DNA of 64,000 bases from Epiperipatus broadwayi (GCA_028023455.1 JAQFVV010000207.1:898208-962207); one strand, 5' to 3'; positions 24,081-35,161 are shown, counted from the stretch's first letter. The notes: generated from the letters alone by a model not told the origin. Translations and numbers: made by a program.

Positions 24081-25177
24081 TTTTTTTAATTATCTGGTAT
24101 ATTTTTAATATTATAAATATATAACATATATTTTATAATTAAAAGTGGTAGTTGTCGGTTACATGTACTGTGGTCACTAAGTGACACTGCACTACCCATC
24201 AAGAAACATGCAAGTGATAAATTTCTATCCAAAAATGGCTGAAATTGATGGACAATTAAAATTAAAATGCCTAAGGCAAGACATCAAAAGTAAGTAAAAC
24301 ATCAAGTAAAAGATCGAAATTTACCTTAAAGTATATCAAAACATACACACACACACATATATATATATATAAGTATTCAATATATTATGTTATATGTTAG
24401 AAATATTAACTGGCTAATACAATAGTCAATAACATGGAGAAAGAAAGGAGAATATGTATGATTGGTTTATATTCAATTATTACATTTGTGCTATACACTT
24501 ATGCTAATAATTTATTTACATAATGTAAACTTATAATTTATTCAGATTTCATAAATTGTTAATATTTCTTTAATTTGTCTATTTTTACATTATAATGATG
24601 ATATATATTGTTATATAAATGTACATTTTAGATTTCATGAAAAGAAGATTTTGCAATCAATTTTAAAAAAAGTTGGATAAAACTGTGTCTCAGACAAATG
24701 TTGTCAAGAAATAACAGAAAATTGGATAATATTATTGGATTACATAAATTTAAACAATTAACATATTACTTATTAACATTTAAGTTTTTTCTGTAATCTA
24801 ATGAACCCATTCTATAAAATATAATGAATAACTTTACCATGAGTTTGTATACTTCTTGTTTTAAATAAGATACTAATACCACAAAATTTAAATTACATAA
24901 GTTACATCTAACTATATATAGTTTTTTTGTTTTATGGATATCAGAGTTATTGTTTATAAATGTATTATAATGTTTTTCTTCATAGCCAATCCATATAATA
25001 TTAATATCATTTACATTCTTTATTACTTTTATAATGCTTTATATAATTACAACCCACTATTGATGGTTTTGATTGAAATTTAAAAGTTTGAATAGTTAGC
25101 AGTTAAGATTTGAAAATATAAGTACAGTTCTAAAGAAGATTGCTGGGATAATTGAAACCATCAAAAGAGGATTTAAC
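24081..25177. other. non-coding, with a (CA)n(TA)n microsatellite
   Basis: No gene seen. A compound dinucleotide tract lies at about 24343-24372. Confidence 0.5.
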
Positions 25178-25190
25178 TATATAAAGCCTT
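25178..25190 (+). repeat. 13-bp direct repeat, left of foldback element
   Basis: tatataaagcctt; identical to 26373-26385 and placed exactly at the element edge. Best read as a target-site duplication. Confidence 0.75.
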
Positions 25191-26372
25191 AAGCAATTAT
25201 TTTATCTAGCACCATGTTTACAATTATATTACATTCAAATATCAGCCTTTCAAGCTAATTGAGCATGCGCCTTTTGAGCGTGTTAAATAAATTAATACTT
25301 TCCTCTTCAATACAAGATATAGTATTTATGCAGGAATAAAAAGGATCCTCTTATTCCTAAGATTCAAATTCTTTTATATGAGCAAATCTCAAGTACTGTT
25401 GAGGAGAGCGTGAGTAGAATTCTCACTTTAAATTACTATTTACGATGTTTTTTGACTGAATGACGTCAGTGAAATTACTTAGAATTTACTAAATGTCATT
25501 CTTATTGAAACTTAATTATGAGTAAATAAGCAATTATATTATCTAGCACCATGTTTACAATTATATTACATTCAAATTGACTGAATGACATTGGTGAAAT
25601 TACTTAGAATTTACTAAACATGGTGCTAGATAAAATAATTGCTTATTTACTTATAATTAAGTTTCAGTAAGAATGACATTTAGTAAATTCTAAGTAATTT
25701 CACCATCATTCAGTCAAAAAACATCGTAAATAGTAATTTAAAGTGAGAATTCTACTCACACTCTCCTCAATAGTACTTCAGATTTGCTCATATAAAAGAA
25801 TTTGAGTCGTAGGAATAAGAGGATCCTTTTTATTCCTGCAAAAATACTATATCTAATAAAAGAATACTTTCATCTTCAATCCAAGATATAGTATTTATGC
25901 AGGAATAAAAAGGATCATCTTATTCCTATGACTCAAATTCTTTTATATGAGCAAATCTGAAGAACTGTTGAGGAGAGCGTGAGTAGAATTCTCACTTTAA
26001 ATTACTATTTACGATGTTTTTTGACTGAATGACGGTGAAATTACTTAGAATTTACTAAATGTCATTCTTACTGAAACTTAATTATAAGTAAATAAGCAAT
26101 TATTTTATCTAACACCATGTTTAGTAAATTCTAAGTAATTTCACCAATGTCATTCAGTCAAAAAACATCGTAAATAGTAATTTAAAGTGAAAATTCTACT
26201 CACACTCTCCTCAACAGTACTTCAGATTTGCTTATATAAAAGAATTTTGAGTCATAGGAATAAGAGGATATTTTTTTATTCCTGCATAAATTGAAGAGGA
26301 AAGTATTCATTTATGTAACACTCTCAAAAGGCGCATGCTCAATTAGCATGAAAGGCTGATATTTGAATGTAA
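25191..26372. mobile_element. foldback element made of four alternating inverted arms
   Basis: About 1.18 kb in which one roughly 200-260-base sequence occurs four times in alternating orientation: direct 25293-25553, inverted 25616-25856, direct 25863-26117 and inverted about 26122-26305. The shared unit includes ggaataaaaaggatcctctt, a gagcgtgagtagaattctca segment, gatgttttttgactgaatga and aagcaattattttatc. Outside these, 25227-25290 and about 26307-26372 form an outer inverted pair (gagcatgcgccttttgagcg / ctctcaaaaggcgcatgctc). The left-edge 50 bases recur internally at 25531-25580. No coding capacity. Flanked by the 13-bp direct repeats. Structure fits a foldback or Mutator-like non-autonomous element. 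Confidence 0.85.
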
Positions 26373-26385
26373 TATATAAAGCCTT
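26373..26385 (+). repeat. 13-bp direct repeat, right of foldback element
   Basis: tatataaagcctt, identical to 25178-25190. Confidence 0.75.
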
Positions 26386-26621
26386 GTAAAAGTAATAAAG
26401 AAAATGATTGATATGAATATTATATGTTTATAAATATATAATAAATATTAAAGATCAATATCTTACATATGGATATAAATATCTTTCCTAGCTGTTAATT
26501 CTATTAAGTATAGTTCTCGCAAGAATATGAATACATTCTGGCAATAAGTAAACAAACATGTGTCAGTTTTATTTATTTTAAACAATAAACAGTGGATGAA
26601 AACATATATATATATATATAT

Positions 26622-27612
26622 TGTAGCCCTTTGGTTTATTCCATCTATAAACCAAATATAATAAAATGAAGTAATTGTGGAAACTTTTTTTTTTATATAT
26701 AAGAAAAGTTAAAGGTTTTATTTGAGAAAGTAATGGCTATATTAGTTCAAAAGTAACGTATATAAAGACAGTTTGTGTTTGTATAAAATGTAGTTAGCCT
26801 TATTTAATGCAGGGGGGATGATTAATTTTTTTTTACCAATATAATAACTCGGGAATAAATATTTATATGACTAGGATAAAATCTTGTGCATTTGATATCT
26901 ATTATTAAAGAGTTGAGAATTAAGATTGAATCGATTGTCAGTAGCTTTAGTTAAGTTTCTTTCTAGAGAATAAGTTTAAAATTATAGGAGATTGTGGTGA
27001 ATATTTATGTTTATGATTGATTTTCTGCTTGTAATTATAAGAAATTATGATGGATATTTGTGTTCATATAATCTGAATAACCAATTTTCTATTTGATGGT
27101 CTGCACATGGAGGTGTGTGTGATACAGATATATGGGTTTAATTTTTTTTTCTTTCCTTTATAAAAATTTGACATAATTTTCTATATTATTTAAAATGTAA
27201 ATCTAAATAAGAAATTATTTAGATTCAGTGAATGTAACCTTTGTTTGACAAGAAAATTGTTAGTAGGCTTAATTTTTTAATTAGAGTTTCGTTGACTAAA
27301 TTTCATAAATTGGTCATCAGTGGGTTAATTAAAGAGATCTGGTTTCAAATCAGATGAAGTTGTTAATAGTAACACTTAAGAGTCATTGTTTGTTCTGAGT
27401 AGGGATTTTTTTGATTAGACTTGAAGAGGAACCACTGGGGAGGGTAACATCTGTTTTCTTTTTTCTTTTTATCCTATAAAAACTGGAAAGAGAAAGGTAA
27501 AGGGAAGAAACTTTTGCTGATTGAGAACTGAGCTAACTAACTAAAAATTAATATCTCTTAAGGTATTTTTTTTCTCCAAGTTTTTAATTTTCTTTCTCAG
27601 AATTTGATAATG
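26622..27612 (+). repeat. 5' LTR (approximate 3' edge)
   Basis: Starts with TG and shares its first 19 bases (one mismatch) with 29937-29955. The right edge is inferred from the primer-binding-like site; the exact CA end is not certain (a candidate is at 27599-27600). A TATA-type box lies inside at 27475. Confidence 0.65.
27475..27480 (+). promoter_or_regulatory. candidate LTR TATA box
   Basis: tataaa in the context atcctataaaaactgg, about 140 bases upstream of the primer-binding-like site, a normal place for the LTR promoter. Start site not shown. Confidence 0.45.
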
Positions 27613-27615
27613 AAG

Positions 27616-27634
27616 GGAAAGATTGGCGCTGCAA
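27616..27634 (+). other. candidate primer-binding site
   Basis: attggcgctgcaacgaagg begins with TTGGCGC, similar to the tggcgc start of many Gypsy-type tRNA primer sites. Which tRNA 3' end it would pair with is not determined. Confidence 0.5.
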
Positions 27635-28210
27635 CGAAGGCTGATGATGATCTGTGGATGAGGATGCTAGAAGAGTAAAAATAAGAATTAGTTTAAATGT
27701 ATAGATTTGTAAAAAAAAAATATTAAATTTTAGTGCCGCAAGATAATCTATGGATAGAAGTAAAACTATAAAGATTTATGAGTGTAATTCAGACATTATA
27801 TATATTGCAAACCTAAGTGTGTGTGTGTAGATAATGGATAGTAAAACATCATCATCAATCTGTTTGCTAAGAGGATTAAATAAAATAAAATAAAAATGAA
27901 ACGTTTATTTTGTGAATCAATCTATGATATTTGGAAGTCAATCAATCAAACATAATTTTATCATCAATTATTAAAAGGTGTATGAAGTTCTGGATGTTGA
28001 AACATTATAAAACACTTGTAGAATTTAAAGGTCAAAATTGGCAGTGAATAGATTAGGGTAGATTTGTTGGATCATTTATGCAGAGCTTGTTGAGGGTGGA
28101 TTTTGTTTAGGTTGATGGAGGGGAGAAAAGATGTGCCCCAGTTTATTTAAATTTATATAATTAGATAAATACTTAAGTTAGCCAGAAAGTTCAGAGATAA
28201 ATAAAGGAAA

Positions 28211-29293
28211 ATGGAGTGTGTAGATAAAGAAATAGAAAGTGAGGAAGTCCCAGAATTAGCAGAATTGGTTCCCATAAGTCCAGAGATAACAGAAACTAAA
28301 GAAATGACAAGTGTAGATAGTCAAACACTTCTCTTGATGATACAAGAGATGATGAAGAAAAATTCTGACACCTTGAAGGAAGAGATAGTGAAGAAAGCGG
28401 ACGCTCAAAAGGAAGAGTTCGATAAATTAAATAAAAAATCAGATGCTTTGAATGAAAAATTAGATGCGTAAAAGGTGAGCACTGACACCTTGAGGGAAGA
28501 ATTAAATGAGAGGATAGACAATCAAAATGCCAGATTAGACACCCAAAATAATAGGCTAGATACACAGAATGAGTGCTTGGATGCATATCAATATAGCTTA
28601 AAAGAAGGGTTAAAGAAAATAGATATATTAGAGAGCAAAGTAGATGATCAAAAATCTTGGTTAGATGGTCAGTTAAAGGCACTTAGAGAAAGATGCAACC
28701 TAAAAAGTGCTCCATTAGAGAGAAAAATTGACATCTTAGAAAGTAAAGTGAAGGAGGCTATTGAGATTAATCAAAAAGATGCTCAAGAGTCATTAGAAAA
28801 TTTAAATCTAGGAGTAAAAGAACAGATGAAGGATATGAGAGAAGATCTGGAGACAAAAATACAACAGACTGCAGAGCAATTATGGAATGAGTTCAAACAC
28901 GAAATTGACAAAAAGTTAGCTCATGATAGACAGGAAATAAATGATCAGTTAGGTTGTCCAATAGGGGTAGACTGCAAAGAAGGCAAAATAGTTTTGGAGG
29001 ATCATTTAGAAAATATAGAGTGTAAGCTAGTAGAAGCAAAAGAATATAGTAGTAGTGATATTATTAAAGAAGCAAGGATTAAAATAGAGCAAAATCATGC
29101 TATATATAATTCAAATTTACAGTATGAAGAAATAAAATTTAACTGTAAAATAGCTGGAAAAGACAGTGATCATAATTTTTATGATTTAGAAAAGAATGTT
29201 AAAGGAAATAAGGTAGAAGAGACTTGTCCAGTGATAAGTAGTTTTAATACAAAGAAAAAAAATTATAGTGAAGAAAACTTTGTCAAAGTATAG
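28211..29293 (+). pseudogene. gag-like coiled-coil protein, interrupted by one in-frame stop
   Basis: Two open stretches (28211-28471 and 28472-29293) lie in the same frame, separated by a single TAA at about 28469. The N-terminal 86 codons are acidic and then turn into a Lys/Glu-rich helix. The second part has heptad-like repeats (RIDNQNARLDTQNNRLDTQN; QKSWLDGQLKALRERCNL; KIDILESK twice) and predicts a long coiled coil. Comparable coiled-coil gag proteins precede pol in Gypsy-like elements of invertebrates, which with the position after the 5' LTR supports gag. The start at 28211 is the first ATG after the leader (aaaatggagtgtg). The exact family is not identified. Confidence 0.7.
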
Positions 29294-29660
29294 CTATAAG
29301 AGACAAAAGAGTGATGATGAGAATAAAGACCTTAAGAAAGTTACCATGAGTTTTACAACAAGGATAAGTTGTAAAATGAAAATAGATTATACGGAACCCA
29401 TACTCTTTGACTTACAACATAGTGGCAGTGAGTTGTGGGAAGACAGGAAGATAAAGTGTAAAATGAAAAATGTTTTCATAGAGTTGAATTTACTTAACCG
29501 TAGTAATTTTCTGATGTTAGTTAGTGATGAGACCAAATGTAAAATGAAAAGTGATGGTACGGGGTTTGATCCAGTCCACTTATTTGATCACATGATGTCT
29601 ATATGTTTGAATAGTAAAATTAAATGTAAAATGAAAGATTTTCTGGAGGGTTTACTTTAA
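29268..29660 (+). pseudogene. gag-like C-terminal part, +1 frame, with four spaced CKMK motifs
   Basis: This frame overlaps the end of the coiled-coil frame and starts just after an A-run (aaagaaaaaaaatt, 29252-29265), so an indel in the run probably split one protein. It encodes four copies of C-K-M-K (DNA tgtaaaatgaaa at 29370, 29457, 29538 and 29625), spaced 87, 81 and 87 bases, that is 29, 27 and 29 codons. The flanking residues are not conserved, though K/S/N precede three of them. No CCHC zinc knuckle is visible. It ends 265 bases before the polypurine tract, leaving no room for pol. Confidence 0.6.
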
Positions 29661-29925
29661 TAAAACAATTTGATATATGATAAGTTTGCCATTTGGTAAT
29701 AAAATTAGCAAAATAAATGGTTGGTTATATTTTTTTGTGGAATATAAAATCTTTGAAGGGAACTAGAGGAACCTATAATGCACGTAGCTTGAAGCCTGTT
29801 CCATTAGAATCAGGATAAGCAGTGGATATAGCACCATTAGAGTTGAGATGCATACATATCTTATGGAATGTAGAATTTTAAATGATTAATCAATAAATGA
29901 AAAAAAAAAGGAAAATTTTATATAA

Positions 29926-29936
29926 CGGTGGGGGTC
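29926..29936 (+). other. polypurine tract
   Basis: cggtgggggtc directly before the TG of the second LTR copy; the usual priming site for plus-strand DNA synthesis. Confidence 0.6.
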
Positions 29937-29955
29937 TGTAGCCTTTTGGTTTATT

Positions 29956-30455
29956 NNNNNNNNNNNNNNNNNNNNNNNNNNNNNNNNNNNNNNNNNNNNN
30001 NNNNNNNNNNNNNNNNNNNNNNNNNNNNNNNNNNNNNNNNNNNNNNNNNNNNNNNNNNNNNNNNNNNNNNNNNNNNNNNNNNNNNNNNNNNNNNNNNNNN
30101 NNNNNNNNNNNNNNNNNNNNNNNNNNNNNNNNNNNNNNNNNNNNNNNNNNNNNNNNNNNNNNNNNNNNNNNNNNNNNNNNNNNNNNNNNNNNNNNNNNNN
30201 NNNNNNNNNNNNNNNNNNNNNNNNNNNNNNNNNNNNNNNNNNNNNNNNNNNNNNNNNNNNNNNNNNNNNNNNNNNNNNNNNNNNNNNNNNNNNNNNNNNN
30301 NNNNNNNNNNNNNNNNNNNNNNNNNNNNNNNNNNNNNNNNNNNNNNNNNNNNNNNNNNNNNNNNNNNNNNNNNNNNNNNNNNNNNNNNNNNNNNNNNNNN
30401 NNNNNNNNNNNNNNNNNNNNNNNNNNNNNNNNNNNNNNNNNNNNNNNNNNNNNNN
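29956..30455. other. assembly gap (500 N)
   Basis: Exactly 500 unknown bases, a typical nominal scaffold gap. It removes nearly all of the 3' LTR. Sequence right of the gap (30456-30728) does not match the 5' LTR, so the true gap must hide the LTR end or involve a misjoin. Confidence 0.98.
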
Positions 30456-30727
30456 TCCCATGCCATTGAGGTAGTATCCTGTGGGATAGGTGGCTCAATG
30501 TAATCTATTTTGTCACCTGTATTTTCACTTCAAGTCTCATGAAAATATTAAATATTTATTTTAATTTATTTTTATAAACTGAACCTTATTCGTATTTTAA
30601 ATTTGAGCTAGTGAAACATTTTAATTTTAATGCTGAATATTTTATTTATTAATTATTAACTGAGCTAGAACCCGTTTTATTTTATATCATATACTATTCT
30701 GAAGTGAGGATGCACAAGACAAGGTTA

Positions 30728-30728
<1 letters not shown>

Positions 30729-30781
<53 letters not shown>
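30729..30781. repeat. (TA)n microsatellite
   Basis: More than 25 uninterrupted TA units. Confidence 0.95.
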
Positions 30782-30784
<3 letters not shown>

Positions 30785-31408
30785 GCTGAATCCCTCCAAA
30801 TAACTTTATTAGTAGATTTAAAATACCCTTTATAATAGCATTTGGAAGACTTTTGGCTGTACTTTGGTAGCACATGTATTTATTTGTTTTAATAGGCTAC
30901 TGTTTATTCTTGATACATTAATATTTTATAATTATCAGAACAAGCCTTATTTATTATCACTAAGCTTACTTTATATAGTTTTATTTTATTATCTTCCCTT
31001 ATTGTTGACTATTTGATGGCTATTTTTCATTATTATTATATTTTATTTGCTATGCATAATATCTTTTAACATCTAACCTTTAATAAGTTTTAACATTTAC
31101 TTTAATAAACTTATTATCAAGCTCTTTAATCATTATTCATTATACCTCTTTTCTTACATTCTTAACATTATTTATTTTAGAATATATTTTGTATTTGTCA
31201 TTTCATCATGCAATTATTCAATTACATGTTTAACCTATGACTGATTAGCACTTTAAGCAGGAAGAAAAATACCATTGATAGATCAACCATCAATGATACC
31301 CATGGTCAGATCACAGCTATATTTAAACTATGTCTACATTTTCTGACTATAGCCGACCTCAAGTGCTGGAACAAAACCCTGCCATTCAAAGCATTTTATT
31401 TGTTTTAA

Positions 31409-31467
31409 GAATCAAACTCCGGTACCATATGATCCATATGTTAAATAACTACATGCTCAGATAACAG
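31409..31467 (-). repeat. tRNA-like SINE head, minus strand
   Basis: On the minus strand, ctgagcatgtagttatttaa followed by a B-box-like ccggagtttgattct. The spacing is roughly tRNA-like, but no acceptor stem is visible. Confidence 0.35.
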
Positions 31468-33841
31468 GTACATTAATTAGCACTTGAAATATCTCAAACT
31501 AGCTCCTACCCTTAATCAAGGGGATCCAGCACATTTAGTTTAACATATATAAACATTTGTCTCCTTAAATAAATAGTGATGCAATGATGAGAGAGAATAG
31601 ATCAAATATTAATTAAACAAACATTAGTATTTAACCATGCACACACATGTTTAATCTAATATAATAAAATTTTGCATAGAAAAATATAAATGATTAATTC
31701 AGCCTAAATTTTATAATAGCCTTTCATTAAAGTTCATTTCATTAAAAAAAATATAAAGTGTCTACAGACAATTATTATGGAAAATATATTTACCTAGGTT
31801 TTCTTTCCCATTGTTCTTTTTCTTATCATAGCTTTAATTTTTATCATACTTTAAATTATATTTTTGATTAAATTTTACATTTTTCTTTAATTTATTTTTA
31901 CATTTTTTTTAAAATCTAATCTTTTTCTAGATTAATCTACTATCTCATTTCTTTTATACCGAAGATAGTTTACATAGTTTTAAATTACTACAATTATTGG
32001 TTTCAATTTTATTATCAATCAGAAGTCTTATTGACATTCCAAAAGTTTACTTTTACTAATTAATTATTTTATTTTAGATTTTTTTTTTACCAAGATGTAT
32101 TTTTGAACATTTATTCTTTTAGCTTATTTTAGTTTATAAAAAGAAGAATAAATTTTTAAGATTTTATTTCTAATTCTTTTTCCCACCCTGTTCTCAATAA
32201 AAAGCTTTATTCTCTTTTAAAAGAAAATATAACACAATCTTTTTATTTTATGATGTTTTAAAATCTACTTAACTATTTCTTTACCTATTTTTTCTTTCTT
32301 AACCCCCATTTCACTTCTCATAAATTATTTTGTTTTTTGACCAATTTGCCCCTGGTGAATTTTTTCATAAGTATTATACATTAAAATGCATATAGTACCA
32401 TATATTTTATTATATAAAAATTTCACTAAAAAAGTTATGCTAGAAGGTGGGAAGTTCAAAATTCCTGCTCTTACAATAGACATAAGCCTCACCCTGACAT
32501 ATTCAGGCATTGTTTGTTGCCAAAGATGTAAAACATTTTGTGTTTTATGACATTGTTTGAAGAAAATAGTTCCAATGACCAAAAGCATGTTTATTTGTGA
32601 ATTTATTACAGTTTTAGATAATTTTTTACAATAATTTTGACTTGAAATACTTTATTTTCGAAAATATGTTATATCAGCAGTGAATGTAAATATGGCCTGA
32701 AGCAATTTACAAGATTAGCTTCTATGTAATCAATCTACCTATACTTACGAGTATAAAAATATCACAATTTTGCCATAAATATTCAAATATTTTAAACTTT
32801 TAAAACATTACTCATTAGATATAAGAAAAATAAATAAATATTTATTTGGATTTCTAAAAATAATAAGTAACAAACATTTTGACAGATTGATACTTGTCTT
32901 TACACCAATCTCATCCCAAAAAACTAAATTCTATTTATTTTTTAGATCTTGTGAAAGGAAAAATAATCATTGCACTGCAGATATATATTTTCAAGATTTC
33001 TTTTGTTTTTTGTGCGTGCATATATTATTTCAACGCTATCGTTTCACACCCATCTTCCAGCACAAAATGTCAAGCTATTTTTATGCATTATTCACTTATT
33101 TATAAACAACAAATATTCATCAAGTGTAAGCACATTTGTGTAGAACATAAGTTGAAACAAATAATTTAACAATTTGTTTTCAGGAAAAATATTTGAAAGG
33201 TTATTAAAAAATAATTAAGAAAGAAAATCTTTGACGTGTATTAAGTCTCACCATGGCTTGATTAATTAACGAAGTTGAAAACAATTTGTTAAATTCTTTA
33301 TTATTAATATAATTAAAAACAAATTAACTCTACAACTTTTTTTCCGTTTCCAAAGATTATATACATTTTTTTTCTTTTTGTTGTTTGATATATATAAATA
33401 TTAAAAATATAAGTAAATATAACCCCCAGGTATGTTATATTAAATTCTTAGTCTAGGGCTTTTTTAGACTTAAATTTTTTCGAATTTCAACAAGTAATTT
33501 TTATCATTATATGCAAGAGTCTACTGAAAATTTAAATAATCATTAATTTTATTATACATCGTTAGGATATAATGAAACAGTTTTTATATCCAGTATAAAT
33601 TTTATATTTTGCTAACACTATTATAACCCTTTAATTAAAATATAAAATATACTTATATTTATATCAGCACAAAATTTTTATATCATTGTCATCATCATTT
33701 TAAACCAGATCAGTAATCTCTTTTCTCCACATCACACCAACACACTTCCTTATCTCATCCATCGTACATGTTGTCTTTTTCTAAATCTTTTACAATCTCT
33801 TAAAATCCAATTATGTCTTGGAATCCAATTATGTCTATCTC

Positions 33842-33855
33842 TTACTGTATCTTCT
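33842..33855 (+). repeat. 14-bp target-site duplication, left
   Basis: ttactgtatcttct; identical to 34728-34741. Confidence 0.85.
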
Positions 33856-34727
33856 CCAAAACTTTTTACAGCAGTACTACAAGAAGTATTTTGTGGATTA
33901 TAATGGGAAACTAAAGAAGTGAAAGTAAATGGAGATTATTTAAATCATTTAGATTTTGCAGTTGATGTAGTTGTTTTTGCAAATAATGCTTCAGAGCTAC
34001 AGGAAATGTTGCAGGAGTTATCAGATGAAAGTAGGAAAGTAGGATTAAAAATAAATGTTAAAAAGACTAAAGTAATGTTTAATCAATTTGCTCAAAATAT
34101 AAAAATAAAGATTGATTATGATGAATTAGAAGAAGTTAACAGTTACAAATATGTTGGTCAGATTATTAATACAGACTGAAACATAATGGATAAAACTAAC
34201 CATAGAATTAAACTTAGTTGGCATGCTTTTGATAAAAATAACTTGTTACTTTTTAGGAAACATGCCTATGTGTTTGAAAAGCAAGGTTTTTTACAAATGT
34301 GTTTTACCAGTTTTTATTTATGGATCTGAGACTTGGACACTTAATAGAAGAGCAATACAGAGACTTCAGACCACTCAAAGAAGTATGGAGAGATGCATGT
34401 TGGAAGTAACAAGAAGAGACCAAAAAATGCAATATATGGGTAAAACAACAAACAGGTGTTACTGATCTCATTGAAAAAGTTAAAAGATTGAAGTGGAGTT
34501 CAGCTGGATATATTGATAGATGAGATGATAAGAGATGGACAATTGAAATCTTAAACTGGATTTCAAGAGATTGTAAAAGACTCAGAAAGAGACCACATGT
34601 GAGATGGTTGGATAAAATAAGAAAGTATGCAGAAGTGATGTGGAGTAGAGAAACTAAAGATCAGAGAAGATGGATTGAACTTGGAGAGACCTTCATCCTG
34701 CAGTGGATTGATAATGGATGATGATGA
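33856..34727 (+). mobile_element. RTE LINE, 5'-truncated insertion inside another RTE copy
   Basis: Starts abruptly within the RT domain (the part corresponding to PKLFTAVMQEVF) and runs to a (TGA)n tail at 34711-34727. Flanked by a perfect 14-bp duplication of the host RTE sequence, the signature of target-primed reverse transcription. Encodes LDFAVDVVVFANNASELQEM (catalytic FADD box reads FAVD), VGLKINVKKTKVM, and SETWTLNRRAIQRLQTTQRS. Frames 33919-34179 and 34223-34465 are separated by a stop (tga at 34177) and a frame change. 5' truncation is usual for LINE insertions. Confidence 0.9.
33919..34465 (+). pseudogene. RTE reverse transcriptase C-terminal half
   Basis: First part (33919-34179): the palm motif C, with Val replacing the first catalytic Asp (FAVD against FADD at 57.6 kb), followed by the KINVKKTKVMFN box and YKYVGQIINTD. 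Second part (34223-34465) continues as the MPMCLKSKVFYKCVLPVFIY thumb segment and the LNRRAIQRLQTTQRS stretch. Dead by the Asp loss, truncation and frame breaks. Confidence 0.8.
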
Positions 34728-34741
34728 TTACTGTATCTTCT
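34728..34741 (+). repeat. 14-bp target-site duplication, right
   Basis: ttactgtatcttct, identical to 33842-33855. Confidence 0.85.
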
Positions 34742-34876
34742 AATAATACATCCATTCCATGTTAGTCTCTTAACTCTTTCAATGTTGTCAATAACACCTA
34801 TTTGTTCTTTTATCCATGTAATTTGTTTTGATCCTTTTTTGTTGCTCCTAATATACATTCAGTCATACTTTGTTAA

Positions 34877-35161
34877 TTCAAAAATAAATATATACAACAT
34901 GTAAACTAAGAAAAGCTTGTCTAATATTTCGACAATATAGTACAGTGGTGCATGTTTTCAACTAACTGATAGTTATATTCATAGCTATAATTATCAAAGA
35001 AAGTTGTAAATATGACTATGAACATGGCTACCAGCTAGTTAAAAGCATGCTTAGCATACTCTATTGTTACAGTATTAAACAAGCTTTTCTTAGTATACAA
35101 GTTGTATGTATTTATTTTTTGAATTACATTTTTCTGAGAAAAATTTAAATCAATTGAATTA
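34877..35161. mobile_element. 285-bp hairpin element inside RTE, 13-bp TSD
   Basis: Two arms of about 115 bases form a near-complete hairpin: the left arm holds ctaagaaaagcttgtctaat and the right arm its complement, attaaacaagcttttcttag; outermost caaaaataaatatatacaac pairs with gttgtatgtatttatttttt. A 37-base unpaired tail (about 35125-35161, A/T-rich) follows the right arm. It is bounded by catactttgttaa at 34864-34876 and 35162-35174, which duplicates host RTE sequence; the 57-kb RTE shows the uninterrupted host form. No coding capacity. Confidence 0.85.

Larger units (their letters stand above)
26622..29955 (+). mobile_element. LTR retrotransposon, gag-only interior, 3' LTR lost in gap
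   Basis: The sequence tgtagccctttggtttatt at 26622 recurs as tgtagccttttggtttatt at 29937, immediately before the gap. The second copy is preceded by a purine tract (ggtgggggtc), as expected for a polypurine tract before a 3' LTR starting with TG. A primer-binding-like ttggcgctgcaacg lies at 27617, putting the 5' LTR at about 26622-27615. The interior (27.6-29.93 kb) carries gag-like reading frames only; no protease, RT, RNase H or integrase motif appears. It is therefore either a non-autonomous element or a deletion derivative. The 5' LTR abuts a (TA)n tract, probably the insertion target. Confidence 0.8.
30456..33686. other. non-coding stretch with a long (TA)n
   Basis: No gene supported. 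Contains the (TA)n at 30729-30781 and a tRNA-like SINE head at 31409-31467. The overlapping frames near 32887-33169 and 32325-32588 are T-rich and have no domain. Confidence 0.5.

Noticed and set aside
28296-28682. 128-codon minus-strand frame
   Set aside because: It is the complement of the gag-like coiled-coil frame and has no domain of its own.
29886-30503. Open frames of about 200 residues spanning the N run
   Set aside because: They are translated unknown bases in the assembly gap, not genes.
30456-30728. Remainder of the 3' LTR after the gap
   Set aside because: Compared by eye with 26622-27612, it shares only a chance 10-base string (aactgagcta).
30687-30875. Minus-strand frame rich in alternating Ile-Tyr
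   Set aside because: It is the (TA)n microsatellite read as protein.
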